NCBI RefSeq assembly: GCF_000826105.1
Contig: NZ_CCYK01000002.1
Location: 1 to 64,000 of the forward strand
Reading direction: 5' to 3'
DNA from: Pseudomonas massiliensis
GTDB taxonomy: Bacteria > Pseudomonadota > Gammaproteobacteria > Pseudomonadales > Pseudomonadaceae
DNA: 64,000 nucleotides
Below, in pieces: positions 44,186-55,435 of the stretch. The position numbers and the translations under genes are program-made. Under the pieces are notes generated by a model. The model saw only the letters and a list, made by a program, of their open reading frames with translations. It had not been told where the DNA came from and ran no database searches. How positions within the stretch are numbered: the stretch's first letter is position 1; the number at the start of each line of letters is the position of its first letter.

Positions 44186-46570
44186 ATGGCTGAATTTAAT
44201 CTACCTATCCAAGGGATGACCTGCGCCGCGTGTGCCGGTCGCGTGGAGCGTGCGCTGAAGAAAGTGGCCGGCGTACAGGAAGCCAGTGTGAATCTGGCCA
44301 ACGAGCAAGCCCGAATTGAAGCGCCGCAGGACGCCATGCCGGCTTTACGTGAGGCGATTACCCGCGCCGGCTATGGAGTCCCGGACGAAACCCTCGTATT
44401 GAGCATCACCGGCATGACCTGTGCCAGTTGCGTTAACCGTGTCGAACGGGCCTTGCGCAAAGTGCCCGGCGTGGGCGAGGTCAGCGTCAATCTAGCCACC
44501 GAACAGGCCCATGTCACTGCCGTAGCAGGCACGTCTGTGCAGGCCTTGATCGCCGCCGTAAGGGACGCGGGCTACCAGGCTCAACCTCCCACTACCAAGG
44601 TCCCAGCCGCTGAAAATACTCGACTCACACAGGAGCGCTGGGCGTTGATCGCAGCCTTGCTGCTGGCCGCTCCGCTCGTGCTGCCCATGCTGCTGCAACC
44701 GTTAGGCATTCACATCATGTTGCCGGTGTGGCTTCAGTTCGCTTTGGCCACACCGGTGCAATTCCTGCTCGGTGCCCGTTTTTACCGCGCAGCCTGGAAA
44801 GCGCTACGGGCCCGCACTGGCAATATGGATTTACTCGTCGCCCTGGGGACCAGCGCTGCTTATGGCTTGAGCGTCTACCAAGCCGCGACCGCTGTGCCCG
44901 GCCAGTTCCCCCACCTTTATCTAGAAGCTGCAGCTGTCGTGATTGGCCTGGTCCGTCTGGGCAAATACCTTGAAAGCCGGGCCAAGCGGCAGACCGGTGA
45001 AGCCATACGTGCGCTTCAGGGGTTAAGGCCCGAGCGCGCCCTACGTCTGGAAGCTGATGGCCGTGAGCAGGAGGTTGCGGTGGCTGACTTACGCCTGAAA
45101 GAACGCGTACGGGTCAGGCCCGGCGAGCGCATCCCGGTGGATGGCCTCATTGAGACAGGCGACAGCCATGCGGACGAAGCCCTGATCAGTGGCGAGAGCC
45201 GCCCGGTGGCCAAACAAGCCGGCGACAAGGTCATTGGTGGCTCCATCAACGGTGAAGGCATGCTGATCGTCCAGGTCACAGCCCTTGGGGGAGAGAGCGT
45301 ACTGGCGCGGATCATTCGTCTGGTTGAAGACGCGCAGGCGGCCAAGGCACCCATCCAACGCCTGGTGGACAAGGTCAGCGAAATTTTCGTGCCGGTGGTG
45401 CTCGGCATTGCCCTGTTAACGCTTGTGGGCTGGCTGCTGGCAGGGAGCGGCTGGGAGACGGCGCTGATCAACGCGGTAGCCGTACTGGTCATTGCCTGCC
45501 CTTGTGCCTTGGGCTTGGCCACTCCAACTGCAATCATGGCAGGCACCGGCGTTGCGGCACGTCACGGCATCCTGATCAAGGATGCACAAACCCTGGAAGT
45601 CGCCCATGCCGTGCAAGCGGTGGCCTTTGACAAAACCGGTACCCTGACCTCAGGGGAGCCCCATCTGGTGCATATAGCGGTAGCTTCGATCCCCGAAGCG
45701 GAAGCCTTGGCACTGGCGGGCCGCTTGCAACGAGGTAGTGAACATCCCCTGGGTCGTGCTGTTCTGGCGGCCTGTAGTGAACGCGACCTTGATACCCCAG
45801 TGGCTGACAGCGTCCGTGCGCTGTCTGGTCGTGGTGTCCAAGGCTCTGTCGAAGGCCGGCAGCTTGCCTTGGGCAATGGCCGATGGCTTGAAGAGCTAGG
45901 GCTCGAGCCAGGCGCGTTAGCTGAACACGCTCAGCAATGGGACGCCGAAGGCCGGACCTTGTCCTGGTTGATCGAGCTGGGCGCTGCGCCCAGGGTGCTG
46001 GCCTTGCTCGCGTTTGGCGATGCGCTTAAGCCTGGCGCCCAGCAGGCTGTAGCGGCCTTGGCAGCACGTCAGATCAGCAGCCATTTGATTACCGGGGATA
46101 CCTGGAGCAGTGCCCGGCAGGTCGCTGCTCAGACGGGCATTGAGAACATTCATGCCCAGGTACTGCCGGCCGAAAAGGCGGCCGTCGTTGCAGGCCTCAA
46201 GGCGAAGGGCACACGGGTGGCCATGGTCGGCGACGGTATCAATGATGCGCCCGCCCTGGCGGCTGCCGATGTCGGCATTGCCATGGGCAGCGGTACCGAT
46301 GTGGCCATGCATGCTGCCGGAATCACCCTACTGCGCAGTGATCCACGACTTGTACCGGCAGCGCTGGATATCGCCCGGTGCACCTACCGCAAAATCCGCC
46401 AAAATCTGTTCTGGGCCTTCGTCTATAACGTGATCGGCATCCCATTGGCAGCGTTCGGTCTGCTCGATCCGGTTTTTGCCGGCGCAGCCATGGCCTTTTC
46501 AAGCGTAAGCGTGGTGAGCAATGCCCTGCTGCTCAAACGCTGGCAACCGGCATTGGAGGACACACCCTGA
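44186..46570 (+). CDS. copA: Cu(I)-translocating P1B-type ATPase CopA
   Basis: A 794-residue inner-membrane copper exporter. Two N-terminal heavy-metal domains carry GMTCAAC and GMTCASC (near residues 11 and 77). The core contains the actuator, the intramembrane CPC in [13 protein letters not shown], the phosphorylation site [11 protein letters not shown] and the hinge [16 protein letters not shown]. It pumps cytosolic Cu(I) or Ag(I) outward. Its stop overlaps the probable CTG start of cueR, so the activator is co-transcribed with its target. A CueR-type promoter lies directly ahead. Confidence 0.97.
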   Translation: MAEFNLPIQGMTCAACAGRVERALKKVAGVQEASVNLANEQARIEAPQDAMPALREAITRAGYGVPDETLVLSITGMTCASCVNRVERALRKVPGVGEVSVNLATEQAHVTAVAGTSVQALIAAVRDAGYQAQPPTTKVPAAENTRLTQERWALIAALLLAAPLVLPMLLQPLGIHIMLPVWLQFALATPVQFLLGARFYRAAWKALRARTGNMDLLVALGTSAAYGLSVYQAATAVPGQFPHLYLEAAAVVIGLVRLGKYLESRAKRQTGEAIRALQGLRPERALRLEADGREQEVAVADLRLKERVRVRPGERIPVDGLIETGDSHADEALISGESRPVAKQAGDKVIGGSINGEGMLIVQVTALGGESVLARIIRLVEDAQAAKAPIQRLVDKVSEIFVPVVLGIALLTLVGWLLAGSGWETALINAVAVLVIACPCALGLATPTAIMAGTGVAARHGILIKDAQTLEVAHAVQAVAFDKTGTLTSGEPHLVHIAVASIPEAEALALAGRLQRGSEHPLGRAVLAACSERDLDTPVADSVRALSGRGVQGSVEGRQLALGNGRWLEELGLEPGALAEHAQQWDAEGRTLSWLIELGAAPRVLALLAFGDALKPGAQQAVAALAARQISSHLITGDTWSSARQVAAQTGIENIHAQVLPAEKAAVVAGLKAKGTRVAMVGDGINDAPALAAADVGIAMGSGTDVAMHAAGITLLRSDPRLVPAALDIARCTYRKIRQNLFWAFVYNVIGIPLAAFGLLDPVFAGAAMAFSSVSVVSNALLLKRWQPALEDTP

Positions 46571-46965
46571 ACATCAGCCAAGCTGCACACGCCAGTGGGC
46601 TGACGCCCAAGATGCTGCGCTATTACGAAAGCATTGGTTTGCTTGAGCCTGCCATACGAACAGCAAGCGGTTATCGCCAGTACCGGCCTGCCGATCTGGA
46701 TACCCTGGCTTTTCTCAAACGTGCTCGAGACCTGGGCTTTTCCTTGGAGGAAGTCGGCACCCTGCTCGAACTGCAACGCGACCGACACCGTGCCAGTGCC
46801 GACGTAAAAGCGCTGGCCAATGCTCATGTGCAGGACTTGAACCGCAAAATCGAGGAGTTCATCAGCCTGCGCGATACGCTGCAGGCCTTGATCAATGAAT
46901 GCCAGGGCAACAACGATTCTACCTGCGCCATTCTCGACTCGCTGGCCGGAGTCGAGGGCAAATAG
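46567..46965 (+). CDS. cueR: CueR, MerR-family copper activator (apparent CTG start)
   Basis: About 132 residues if translation begins at CTG 46567, directly after GGAGGA (46555-46560) with ideal spacing; an internal ATG at 46612 would remove half of the helix-turn-helix. From CTG the protein begins with [20 protein letters not shown], the invariant CueR start, then SGYRQY. The metal-binding loop is near the C terminus with the Cys pair in C-x(7)-C form ([14 protein letters not shown]). It senses cytosolic Cu(I) and activates copA and copZ. It overlaps the copA stop by 4 bases, which may itself tune initiation. Confidence 0.9.
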   Translation: MNISQAAHASGLTPKMLRYYESIGLLEPAIRTASGYRQYRPADLDTLAFLKRARDLGFSLEEVGTLLELQRDRHRASADVKALANAHVQDLNRKIEEFISLRDTLQALINECQGNNDSTCAILDSLAGVEGK

Positions 46966-47052
46966 CGCAAAGCCCTGATGTCAGGCCAGCCAGCGTGTTA
47001 AGCCAGGCGCCCTGCACTTGCGGTACCTACGAATCAGGGTACGTTCAGGTAC

Positions 47053-50000
47053 TCAGATCTTTAATCGTCGCGCTCGAATACGGTGAGCCTGGAGGAGGAA
47101 ATAGCATGTTGGAATCAGTAGCATCGATAGCAGCGGTGCGGTAAGCATACCCCCTATCATCGGTGCTGCTATTCGCTTCATGATCTCCGAACCGGCCCCT
47201 GACCCCCAGAGTATGGGCAGCAGCCCCGCGATGATCACGGCCACCGTCATCGCCTTGGGCCTCACCCTGAGCACTGCGCCTTCCTTGATAGCTTCTGTCA
47301 AATCCTGCTCGGTTCCATGTCCTGCTGCGAGGCGGGGCGACCAGGCGCTGCGCAGGTACACCAGCATGATGACGCCAAACTCGGCAGAAACGCCGGCAAG
47401 GGCGATGAAGCCCACGCCTGTAGCGATGGACAGGTTATAGCCCAGGACATACAACAGCCAGATTCCGCCGGACAACGCAAAAGGCAGCGTCGCCATGATG
47501 AGTAGCGCCTCGCTGGCCGTACCGAAGGTGAAGTACAGCAACACGAAAATGATCGCCAGGGTAGCCGGTATCACCCACAGCAGGCGCTGGTTTGCCCGCT
47601 CCAGGTACTCGAACTGACCCGAGTACGAGACAGTGAGGCCGGGAGCCAGTTGGACTCTGGATGCTATCTGTGTCTGAAGCTCTTTCACTGTCGTGGCAAG
47701 GTCGCGCCCACGCACGTCCACATAGACCCAACCCGAAAGCCGGCCATTTTCGCTACGCAGCATCGGTGGGCCGTCGGTGATGCTGACATCTGCCACCATC
47801 GATAGGGTAATTTGCTGGCCGCTGCTGGTGACGACGGGGAGCCCTTTTAGCGCCTGTGCCGTATCTCGCCATTCGCGCCCGTAGCGCAGGTTTATAGGGT
47901 ATCTGGCGAGCCCCTCCACGACTTCGCCGATGTTGCTTCCGCCAATGGCACCAGAAACCACTGCCTGCACCTCGCTGATATTCATGCCATAACGCGCTGC
48001 GGCCTGGCGATTGATACGTACGTCTACGTAGCGTCCTCCTGTCAGCCGTTCCGCCAGTGCGGATTGGACACCGGCGACTTGCTTGGCCACGGCCTCGATC
48101 TGTTGAGTTGCCTGGTCTATCTGCGCAAGCGAGGTGCCGGCCACCTTGATCCCCACCGGGCTTTTAACGCCCGTGGCAAGCATGTCGATGCGGTTGCGAA
48201 TGGGGGGCACCCAAATGTTCGAGAGGCCTGGGACCTGTACCGCCTTGTCCAGCGCCTCGATCAGCTTTTCAGGGGTCATCCCGGCTCGCCATTGCTCCCT
48301 GGGCTTGAACCGTACAGTAGTCTCGAACATTTCCAACGGCGCAGGATCGGTAGCTGAATCCGCACGTCCCGCCTTGCCGAATACCCGCTCCACTTCAGGA
48401 ACTGAGAGGATCATTCGGTCAGTAAGCTGGAGCAGCTGGCTCGCCTTGCTGGCCGATAAACCAGGCAAGGCCGATGGCATGTACAGCAAATCGCCTTCAT
48501 CCATTTGAGGAAGAAACTCTCCCCCCAGTCGGCTTAAAGGCAAAAGCGTCGAGAAAAACACCAGGGCGGCGATAAGCAAGGTGAGTTTTGGCCACGCCAG
48601 AACCGTGTCGATTGCCGGGCGGTACACCGCGATCAGCCCGCGGTTGAGAGGGTTCTGATGCTCGGATGGAATCCTTCCCCGGATCCAGTAACCCATCAGC
48701 ACGGGGACCAGCGTCACCGAGAGCCCTGCCGCGCCTGCCATTGCATAGGTCTTGGTGAAGGCCAGAGGCCCAAATAGCTTGCCTTCCTGGGCCTGTAGCG
48801 TGAAAACAGGCAAGAAAGACAACGTAATCACCAGCAGGCTGAAAAACACAGCCGGCCCGATCTCGGCAGCGGCTTGAGCGATTACGTGCCAGTGAGCCTG
48901 GCCTTCCAGCGGCTCTCCAGGATGCTGCTGTTGCCACGCCTCGATGTGTTTGTGCGCATTTTCGATCATCACTACTGCAGCATCGACCATCGCCCCGATG
49001 GCAATCGCAATCCCCCCCAGTGACATGATGTTGGCATTGACGCCCTGGTAGTGCATCACAAGAAAGGCAACCAAGATGCCCAGGGGCAAGGTCACGATGG
49101 CCACCAGCGAGGAACGTACGTGCCAGAGGAAGACTAGGCAGACCAGCGCGACCACCCCAAATTCTTCAAGCAGCTTGAAACCCAGATTGCTGATGGCGCG
49201 ATCGATAAGCTGTGAGCGGTCATAGGTCGTGACTATTTCAACCCCAGCCGGCAGGCTGGTGCGCAAGTGTTCCAGCTTCTCCCTAATGGCAATCAGGGTA
49301 TCGTGTGCATTTTTGCCGGAGCGCAAAAGAATGACCCCGCCCACAACCTCACCTCTGCCGTCCAGCTCAGCAACGCCGCGCCGCATTTCAGGCCCAAGCT
49401 GGATATTGGCAACTTGCCCGAGCAACACCGGGATGCCATTGCGAGAGGTCCGAAGAGGAATGTTTTTGAAGTCCTCCAGGCTTTCCAGATAGCCGGACGC
49501 CCTGACCATGTATTCCCTTTCGGCCATCTCCAATACCGCACCACCCGCTTCCTGGTTGGCGCCCTGGATGGCCTGGGTCACTTCCTGTTGGGTTACTCCG
49601 TACGCTGCCAGCTTCAGGGGATCGAGTACCACCTGGTACTGTTTGACCATGCCGCCGATTGTCGCGACTTCAGCCACGTTAGGGAGGGACTTGAGCTCGT
49701 ACCGAAGGAACCAGTCCTGGATCGACCGTAACTGAGCGAGGTCGTGGCTACCCGAGCGGTCAACGAGCGCATATTGGTAAATCCAACCCACGCCCGTTGC
49801 ATCAGGCCCCAGACTAGGCGTAACGCCTTTTGGCATGCGCGCCTGCGCTTGGCTGAGGTACTCCAACACCCTTGATCGCGCCCAGTACAGGTCAGTCCCG
49901 TCTTCAAAGAGCACATAGACAAACGAGTCGCCAAAGAACGAGTAACCTCGGACCGTCCTTGCGCCTGGCACCGAAAGCATCATCGTGGTCAGAGGGTAGG

Positions 50001-50196
50001 TCACCTGATTCTCCACAAGCTGTGGAGCCTGACCGGGATAGCTGGTTCGAATGATGACTTGGGTATCAGACAAATCAGGCAGCGCGTCCAGTGGTGTGTT
50101 GCGCACGGCCCAGAGCCCTGCGGCTACCACGACGAGCGTAGCTAGCAACACCAGGAATCGGTTGGCGATAGACCAGTAGATCAGCCGGCGAATCAT
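47053..50196 (-). CDS. cusA: CusA, RND pump of the copper/silver efflux system
   Basis: A 1047-residue heavy-metal RND transporter that extrudes Cu(I)/Ag(I) from the periplasm or cytosol across both membranes in complex with CusB and CusC. Twelve membrane helices and two periplasmic loops are visible. The TM4 signature [19 protein letters not shown] carries the proton-relay Asp/Glu, and methionine pairs along the periplasmic domain form the metal ladder. It starts with [18 protein letters not shown] and overlaps cusB by 4 bases. The operon order is cusC-cusB-cusA on this strand. CzcA-type zinc pumps are the closest alternative, but the metal ligands and neighbours favour copper. Confidence 0.95.
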   Translation of the reverse strand: MIRRLIYWSIANRFLVLLATLVVVAAGLWAVRNTPLDALPDLSDTQVIIRTSYPGQAPQLVENQVTYPLTTMMLSVPGARTVRGYSFFGDSFVYVLFEDGTDLYWARSRVLEYLSQAQARMPKGVTPSLGPDATGVGWIYQYALVDRSGSHDLAQLRSIQDWFLRYELKSLPNVAEVATIGGMVKQYQVVLDPLKLAAYGVTQQEVTQAIQGANQEAGGAVLEMAEREYMVRASGYLESLEDFKNIPLRTSRNGIPVLLGQVANIQLGPEMRRGVAELDGRGEVVGGVILLRSGKNAHDTLIAIREKLEHLRTSLPAGVEIVTTYDRSQLIDRAISNLGFKLLEEFGVVALVCLVFLWHVRSSLVAIVTLPLGILVAFLVMHYQGVNANIMSLGGIAIAIGAMVDAAVVMIENAHKHIEAWQQQHPGEPLEGQAHWHVIAQAAAEIGPAVFFSLLVITLSFLPVFTLQAQEGKLFGPLAFTKTYAMAGAAGLSVTLVPVLMGYWIRGRIPSEHQNPLNRGLIAVYRPAIDTVLAWPKLTLLIAALVFFSTLLPLSRLGGEFLPQMDEGDLLYMPSALPGLSASKASQLLQLTDRMILSVPEVERVFGKAGRADSATDPAPLEMFETTVRFKPREQWRAGMTPEKLIEALDKAVQVPGLSNIWVPPIRNRIDMLATGVKSPVGIKVAGTSLAQIDQATQQIEAVAKQVAGVQSALAERLTGGRYVDVRINRQAAARYGMNISEVQAVVSGAIGGSNIGEVVEGLARYPINLRYGREWRDTAQALKGLPVVTSSGQQITLSMVADVSITDGPPMLRSENGRLSGWVYVDVRGRDLATTVKELQTQIASRVQLAPGLTVSYSGQFEYLERANQRLLWVIPATLAIIFVLLYFTFGTASEALLIMATLPFALSGGIWLLYVLGYNLSIATGVGFIALAGVSAEFGVIMLVYLRSAWSPRLAAGHGTEQDLTEAIKEGAVLRVRPKAMTVAVIIAGLLPILWGSGAGSEIMKRIAAPMIGGMLTAPLLSMLLIPTCYFLLQAHRIRARRLKI

Positions 50197-51647
50197 TGGC
50201 CAGTCTCCTGCTTGGAGAGCTGTTCAACGATAAGCCCAGCGTCGCTTTGGGAAATTCCAATGGCGACGTGATCACCCACCTTGAGCCCTTTAGCCACGTC
50301 CGGCCTCGCCAGTGGGAAGGTCATGGTCATGCCGGGCATGCCAAGACTTTGGAACGGGCCATGGGCCAGTGTGACGGTCTCGCTGTCCAGGTCAATGATC
50401 TGACCCGTACTTGTGTGCCATTGTGCTCCGTCGGAGGGCCCCTCACGCGCGAGCAGGCCTTGGAGGCTCGCTTCCGAATCAAGCAAAAATTGCCCTGAAC
50501 TGACTACCTCATCTCCTTCGGTCAGGCCCTTGATGATTTCTGCTTGCCCCCCAGATTCTTTGCCCAGTTCGACCACCTGCGGTCGATATCGCCCCTCGGG
50601 TAACGCAACCATGACGAAGGACCGCTTACCGCTGCGGATTACGGCTTCGCTCGGGGCTAGGAGTACAGAGGGCTGCTCTTCACCCTGCAGGCGAACCTGA
50701 GCGTACATGCCTGGACGAAGCTTCCCGTTGGCATTGGGTAGTTCAGCGCGCACCGTGACCGTCCGCGTTGCGCTGTCAGCGGAGGGCAACATGGAAATGA
50801 TCTTTCCCTGTATAGCTTGGCCAGGCCAGGCGACGAAAAAGGCAGAAATGGGGTTGCCCACCGCCACACTGGATGTCAGAGCCTCAGGTACGGAGATGTC
50901 CAGCCATACCCTCGAAAGCCCATTGATCCGAGCCAGGTCCTGGCCTTTGGAGATAGCCATTCCGGCCTTGGCGTCGAGGGTCAGCAGCTCACCGGCGATG
51001 GGCATCACGATGGTTTGTACGGCAGCCGCTCGGCCGGTGCGGTCTACAGCTGCAATGGTGGATCCGGGCATTCCCAGCAAGCGAAGGCGTTCTTTCGCAG
51101 CGGCAGTGAGCTGAGAGTCTCCGGTCTGTTTTACAGCCAGGTATTCAAGCTGCGCCGCGGACCACTGAGGGATGAGCAGGTCTACAAGCGGTGTGCCGGC
51201 GGCTAATACGTCGCCCGGAGCCCGGCCGTAGACCTTATCAACGTAGGCGTCGGCACGGGCCTGGACCGTGGCCAGCTCCCGCTGGCTGTATCCCAAAGTG
51301 CCGGCGGCATCAATGCTTGATGGCAATGCCCCCCGTTGCACCCGCACGGTTCGAACACCCAGGCTTTGCACTGTTCCTGCCGCCAGTCCCAAGGATGTTG
51401 ACGCTTGCTCATCGGCGTATTTTGGAACCAGGGCCATGTCCATGAACGGCGATCGACCAGGCTTATCAAAATGCTGGTCTGGCTTCATGGGGTCATACCA
51501 ATACAGCGCCTTGCGCGCTTGGGTCGTGGTAGTGCCAGGTTCGACAGCTGTCGATTCGCTTGCCGTGCCGAGCCAAAAGCCAAGCAGAGCCCCCACGCCT
51601 ACCAGGCAGGCGGCGGACAACGTACCCATCACGTATGAGCCCTTCAT
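50193..51647 (-). CDS. cusB: CusB adaptor with C-terminal CusF-like domain
   Basis: A 484-residue periplasmic adaptor that bridges CusA and CusC. An N-terminal membrane anchor (8-26) is followed by a heavy-metal-binding domain ([10 protein letters not shown] and [11 protein letters not shown] at 48-77), then barrel-sandwich, beta-barrel and hairpin regions. Residues about 405-480 form an added CusF-like OB domain: [21 protein letters not shown] carries the His and two Met ligands. A Met replaces the Trp that caps copper in E. coli CusF. Fusion removes the need for a separate CusF chaperone. It overlaps cusC and cusA by 4 bases on each side. Confidence 0.95.
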   Translation of the reverse strand: MKGSYVMGTLSAACLVGVGALLGFWLGTASESTAVEPGTTTTQARKALYWYDPMKPDQHFDKPGRSPFMDMALVPKYADEQASTSLGLAAGTVQSLGVRTVRVQRGALPSSIDAAGTLGYSQRELATVQARADAYVDKVYGRAPGDVLAAGTPLVDLLIPQWSAAQLEYLAVKQTGDSQLTAAAKERLRLLGMPGSTIAAVDRTGRAAAVQTIVMPIAGELLTLDAKAGMAISKGQDLARINGLSRVWLDISVPEALTSSVAVGNPISAFFVAWPGQAIQGKIISMLPSADSATRTVTVRAELPNANGKLRPGMYAQVRLQGEEQPSVLLAPSEAVIRSGKRSFVMVALPEGRYRPQVVELGKESGGQAEIIKGLTEGDEVVSSGQFLLDSEASLQGLLAREGPSDGAQWHTSTGQIIDLDSETVTLAHGPFQSLGMPGMTMTFPLARPDVAKGLKVGDHVAIGISQSDAGLIVEQLSKQETGQ

Positions 51648-52906
51648 TGCGCGCCCTCCGCGTAGGCAAAGAAGAGTTTGGCGGTCAGAACCGACAGCTC
51701 TTCCTCCAACCCGACCTTGCGCAAAGTCGCTTCAATCAGCTGCCGGCGCGCAGAAACGACCGTGCCGATGTCAGCGCTGCCAGCCTTGTAAGCTGCCATT
51801 TCCAAGGAGAACCTACGCTGGGCCAGCGGTATAGCGCTCTCGGTGCTTCGCCTGAGTACCGCACGTAAGCGATCCTGTTCAGCCAGCCCCGATTCCAACT
51901 CCATCTGGTGACTGCGTAGCATCACTTCCTGTTCTTGCTCCATGCGCGAGAGGTTCTTTTCCCTTGATGTGATTCGCGGCCCTTGCCTGGCCCCGGTGAA
52001 CAGTGGAAGGTCGAACGTCACCTGTAGGCTGACCATATCGCCGAATCGCTTGTCGCGGTTGCCATAACCAAGCTCCACGCCCCAGTCGGGCTTTTTCTCG
52101 GCGACTGCTTCGCCCAGCTCGGCCTTGGCCTCACCGACCCGAGCGGCGGCGGCCTGGATATCGGGATGATGGGCCAGCCCATGCTGGCTATGAGTAGCTG
52201 ACCACTCCAATACAGGCGCCGACCCAGCCAAGGGTTGGTCACCTTGCGCACCCAGGAACTGGCGCAGTTGCGCCCTGGCGCCGGCTACATCACTGATCAG
52301 CTGATCGCGCCTGTCTTCAAGGTCCAACGTCTCCTGTTCGAGCGCCACAGCATCAGCAGGCTTTGCTGTTCCCCCGGCAATCAGCGCAGGTACCGTAGAG
52401 CGTTGTAGGTTGAGCTGTTTCAACAGGTCATCAAAAGCGGAAAAGCGTTGCTGAGCATAAAAGAGCCTCAGCCAACTGGCGGCAACGTCCTGCTTGACCT
52501 TGATCAGAGCCTGGCGCTGCTCGGCTTGCGCAAGCTCAGCGAAGGCTTCAGCCGAATGGCGCCGTGCACGGCGCTTGTCGCTGTTAGGAACCTCTTGCAT
52601 AACCCCGATCCGACGCATCGTCATTGAGTCGTCGTCCAATGAGTAGCGCTGCTGCCCTTCTACGGGCAAGTTGTCGATGCCCAGAAAGAGCTTGGGATCA
52701 GGTAGCGCATCAGCGGGGCGAATGGCGGCATTTGCCGACGCGACCTGAGCGGCCCTGGCTAGATTTTCAGGGGCCATTGTCTCTGCCAGCTTCAGCGCAT
52801 AATCGAAAGTAAGGGCGTCAGCCAGGGCCGGCTGCGCCGCAGTTACAAGCAGCAAGAGTGCAAGCGCGCTGGGTATGCCAGCGGCAAAAGCGGGACGAAC
52901 AGGCAT
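51644..52906 (-). CDS. cusC: CusC-like outer-membrane efflux channel
   Basis: A 420-residue TolC-family protein with a signal peptide (ALALLLLVTAAQPALA, cut near residue 30). Two tandem outer-membrane-efflux repeats of coiled helices and beta strands follow. It forms the trimeric exit duct of the tripartite pump. It lacks the CusC lipobox, so it is probably not lipidated. It is first of the three overlapping cus genes; a small signal-peptide protein lies 78 bases upstream on the same strand and shares the likely promoter. Confidence 0.93.
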   Translation of the reverse strand: MPVRPAFAAGIPSALALLLLVTAAQPALADALTFDYALKLAETMAPENLARAAQVASANAAIRPADALPDPKLFLGIDNLPVEGQQRYSLDDDSMTMRRIGVMQEVPNSDKRRARRHSAEAFAELAQAEQRQALIKVKQDVAASWLRLFYAQQRFSAFDDLLKQLNLQRSTVPALIAGGTAKPADAVALEQETLDLEDRRDQLISDVAGARAQLRQFLGAQGDQPLAGSAPVLEWSATHSQHGLAHHPDIQAAAARVGEAKAELGEAVAEKKPDWGVELGYGNRDKRFGDMVSLQVTFDLPLFTGARQGPRITSREKNLSRMEQEQEVMLRSHQMELESGLAEQDRLRAVLRRSTESAIPLAQRRFSLEMAAYKAGSADIGTVVSARRQLIEATLRKVGLEEELSVLTAKLFFAYAEGAQ

Positions 52907-52984
52907 GACCTGCCTCCATGCGAAACCAATGTATACGCAGCCCCAGCGGTATTGCGCCGTTGGTAATGCGTTCGGACAAAGGAA

Positions 52985-53314
52985 TTACACGAAGCGTGGT
53001 GGACGCCAAGGCGTAGCGAAGGCCTCTTGAGGCGCTGGCCTAGCTACGCAGGCGTGAACCGGCAGGGGGCCCGGCTTTGGGATTTGTAGGATGAACAGGC
53101 TGATCAGAGAGCTGGTTTTGCAATCCTGTCCCCATTTGCATGGCGCTGTCTGGCTATCCTTGACCTTTTTCTCCATATCCGCACACGGTGTCTGAGCGCG
53201 CTTTTGGACTGCTTGCATTGGACATGGCTCCGCTGGCAGCGGCCCGCCACCCTGGCCATAAGCGGGGAGAAGAAGACTTAGAATAAGAGCAAGTACGAAA
53301 ACCACGCGAGCCAT
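52985..53314 (-). CDS. Small secreted protein upstream of cusCBA
   Basis: A 109-residue protein with a clear signal peptide (RVVFVLALILSLLLPAYG). The mature part has four cysteines (EPCPM, TPCADM, APCKWGQDCK) and a proline-rich tail. No family is recognised, but cysteine-rich exported proteins of this size are common leaders of Pseudomonas copper operons. The start at ATG 53314 is chosen for its signal peptide; the longer frame to 53341 adds only nine residues. A cop-box-like site lies 91 bases upstream in the gap with the DUF411 gene. Confidence 0.62.
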   Translation of the reverse strand: MARVVFVLALILSLLLPAYGQGGGPLPAEPCPMQAVQKRAQTPCADMEKKVKDSQTAPCKWGQDCKTSSLISLFILQIPKPGPLPVHACVARPAPQEAFATPWRPPRFV

Positions 53315-53404
53315 AGGATTCCATGAAGCGAGCCAAACCATTGGCTGTCACCGAGGCTGATTATAGAGCGAAACGCTTGCTGGGCCAGCTATGGCGCGCC
53401 TTGC

Positions 53405-53419
53405 TTACAGCATTGTAAT
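53405..53419. promoter_or_regulatory. Variant cop box between the cus leader and the DUF411 gene
   Basis: TTACAGCATTGTAAT differs from the TTACAGAAATGTAAT box at two central positions but keeps both TTACA/TGTAA arms. It lies in a divergent gap: 91 bases from the cus-side gene and 101 from the DUF411 gene, so it could serve both. Confidence 0.7.
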
Positions 53420-53519
53420 GGGGTCGTGGCAGCTTGGAAGATATCCTTGGGCTATTCCATTCCAGGTGACTATTCGAGCAGCCTCTTGCCAAAGGGCCTG
53501 GCTTCAATCAGGAGCAACG

Positions 53520-53966
53520 ATGAAAAGAAAGACAATCATGACCTTGGCGACCCTGCTTATCGCCGGTACCACTCAGGCGGCGGAGACGCTTAAGGTCGAT
53601 GTCCACCGTGATGCCAATTGCGGGTGCTGCAAAGGCTGGATCAAACATTTGGAGGCTGAGGGCTTCACGGTAAATGACCAGGTGGAGCAAGACATGGCGG
53701 CTGTGAAGGGGCAGCTTGGTGTGCCACAGGGGCTGCGCTCGTGCCATACCGCCGTCATCAACGGTCGCTTTGTGGAAGGGCATGTGCCGGCAGAACAGCT
53801 CAAAGCGCTGAGCAAACGTACTGACCTGGTGGGGATTGCGGTCCCCGGCATGCCGCTGGGTTCGCCGGGCATGGAGCACGGCACTGCCCGGCACGCTTAC
53901 AAGGTCATTGGGGTGACTGTTGCCGGACAGCAGGAAACGGTCGCAACGTATGACGCCAGGCCCTAA
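53520..53966 (+). CDS. DUF411-domain periplasmic copper protein (CopG-like)
   Basis: A 148-residue exported protein with a signal peptide (MTLATLLIAGTTQA). DUF411 follows with the Cys-rich loop NCGCCKGWIKHL (positions about 30-41) and later CHTAVINGRFVEGHVPAEQL. Such proteins bind copper in the periplasm; the related CopG of V. cholerae has a redox or Cu(I)/Cu(II) role. AGGAGCAACG precedes ATG 53520. A strong terminator follows the stop. It is divergent from the cus operon across a variant cop box. Confidence 0.88.
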   Translation: MKRKTIMTLATLLIAGTTQAAETLKVDVHRDANCGCCKGWIKHLEAEGFTVNDQVEQDMAAVKGQLGVPQGLRSCHTAVINGRFVEGHVPAEQLKALSKRTDLVGIAVPGMPLGSPGMEHGTARHAYKVIGVTVAGQQETVATYDARP

Positions 53967-53977
53967 GGCTTCCATAC

Positions 53978-54013
53978 AGGCGGCTCCTCAGGAGGAGCCG
54001 CCTGGTTCTTCTT
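53978..54013. terminator. Bidirectional terminator between the DUF411 gene and copD
   Basis: CAGGCGGCTCCT, loop CAGG, AGGAGCCGCCTG is a 12-bp GC-rich stem followed by GTTCTTCTT on the forward strand. It ends transcription of the DUF411 gene and, from the other side, of the copDCBA operon. Confidence 0.85.
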
Positions 54014-54052
54014 GGAGGCTGAGCCAGGCTTAATGCACAGCCAGTAGGGCAA

Positions 54053-54988
54053 CTATTGCATCGCCATGTCCACCTCCGGGCTCAGCGTACCCAGCCAGGC
54101 GATCAGCCCAAGAACAACGACTGCTGCAGCAAGCTCTGTGGCCATACTCCAACGCAAGGCCTTGGCGGCCCCGGTGTAGTCCCCGTGCCCAATGGAATGC
54201 TCAAGGTGAGGGCTGAGCCGAAAGCGGTTCAACGAGGCCAAACCAATCATTGCCGCAAACAGCACCAGTTTAGCCATCAGCAACCACCCGTACGTGGTAT
54301 CAGCCAGGCTGTCCAACTGGGGGCCAACGATGAACAGGTAGTTGACTATCCCTGTGACCAGGATGGTCGCGACGATGACACCACCTGCCGATTCAAAGCC
54401 GGTCAGCGTCCGCGCCAAGATCTTCACAGAACCGTGGTTATCTACCTTTTTAGCTCGCAGCAGTAAGGCAAAGGCGACCAGAGCACCTACCCAGCCGCCT
54501 GCGGCAAACAAATGCACGATGTCGGTCGCAAAATGCCAGAAACGGCGACTTCCTTCGTCCATAGCACCGTGGCCTGTCCAGGCCAGTGTGGCCAAGGCAA
54601 CCCCGCTGAGTGCTGTGACCACCCAAAGACTGCCTGTCGGGCTGCGGCTGGTTAGCAGGCCAGCGACCGCTATCATGGCAAGGGCCGCCATGCGTACGTC
54701 CCAGGAAAAACCCACCTCGGTTTCTGCCAGCATCATTTTGACATGAGGGAAAAGCTCCTCCCACTCAGTAGCACCACTCATGGCTTTAGCCATCTGCAAC
54801 AGCGCGGCAAGGGACAGCAACGCTCCCAGCACGGCTGTCCCGGTGAGTAATAGCTTGAAGTTCAGCACCGCGCCTGACTGGCGCTCCGTTCCCCTCAAGC
54901 TGTACAGACCGAAAAGGGCCAAGCCAAACAACACCATCAGGTCGGTATAAAGCGCAAAACGAAGCGCGATGCTGAGTGGGTCGGCCAT
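54053..54988 (-). CDS. copD: CopD inner-membrane copper protein
   Basis: A 311-residue polytopic protein with about eight membrane helices and several histidines within them ([20 protein letters not shown]). It matches CopD/YcnJ/PcoD, thought to move copper across the inner membrane in partnership with CopC. The start at ATG 54988 is two bases after the copC stop. It is the last gene of copABCD in this reverse operon and ends at a shared terminator. Confidence 0.93.
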   Translation of the reverse strand: MADPLSIALRFALYTDLMVLFGLALFGLYSLRGTERQSGAVLNFKLLLTGTAVLGALLSLAALLQMAKAMSGATEWEELFPHVKMMLAETEVGFSWDVRMAALAMIAVAGLLTSRSPTGSLWVVTALSGVALATLAWTGHGAMDEGSRRFWHFATDIVHLFAAGGWVGALVAFALLLRAKKVDNHGSVKILARTLTGFESAGGVIVATILVTGIVNYLFIVGPQLDSLADTTYGWLLMAKLVLFAAMIGLASLNRFRLSPHLEHSIGHGDYTGAAKALRWSMATELAAAVVVLGLIAWLGTLSPEVDMAMQ

Positions 54989-54990
54989 GC

Positions 54991-55374
54991 TTATTTCACC
55001 TTGAAGGTGACGTTGCCTGTAATGGGATGGGTATCGGACGAGACCGCGCGCCATTCCACCTTATAGCTGCCCGTTGTGAGCGGCGACGCTGGGGTAATGA
55101 CCATCGTCTTAGGATCGCTGCCAGCGGCCACGCTTGCTTTTACCGGCATGGGGGAATTAGGCATGCCAGGCATGTCCGTCATGATCAGCTTGGCACCGGA
55201 AAACTGAGTGACCAAGTTCTCCGAGAAATGAAGCTCGACCTTCTCCGGCGCAGCACCATCGGCCCCTTGCGCAGGCGTGGAAGACACAAGCTTCGGATGG
55301 GCTTGAGCCAGGGCGCTTGCCAGCATGCCGGCAGCCAGAAGGGTGGCGATACCTGTGGACTTCAAGAGAGACAT
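54991..55374 (-). CDS. copC: CopC periplasmic copper-binding protein
   Basis: A 127-residue exported protein. A signal peptide ([15 protein letters not shown]) ends just before [10 protein letters not shown], whose His is the first Cu(II) ligand. The methionine-rich loop [12 protein letters not shown] (Cu(I) site) and later DTHPITG follow. The fold is the seven-stranded CopC barrel. It delivers periplasmic copper to CopD, two bases downstream. Confidence 0.95.
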   Translation of the reverse strand: MSLLKSTGIATLLAAGMLASALAQAHPKLVSSTPAQGADGAAPEKVELHFSENLVTQFSGAKLIMTDMPGMPNSPMPVKASVAAGSDPKTMVITPASPLTTGSYKVEWRAVSSDTHPITGNVTFKVK

Positions 55375-55435
55375 AAAACGCTCCTCACAGCGGATGGCTG
55401 TTCGATTGGGGGTAATTATTGGGTGAATGTAGCGG

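Noticed and set aside
46612-46965. cueR starting at the first ATG
   Set aside because: This start would delete the conserved N-terminal half of the DNA-binding domain, while CTG 46567 has ideal ribosome-binding spacing.
52907-52984. cop box directly in front of cusC
   Set aside because: Only a poor match exists there; the cus genes are more likely read from the variant box at 53405 through the small leader gene.
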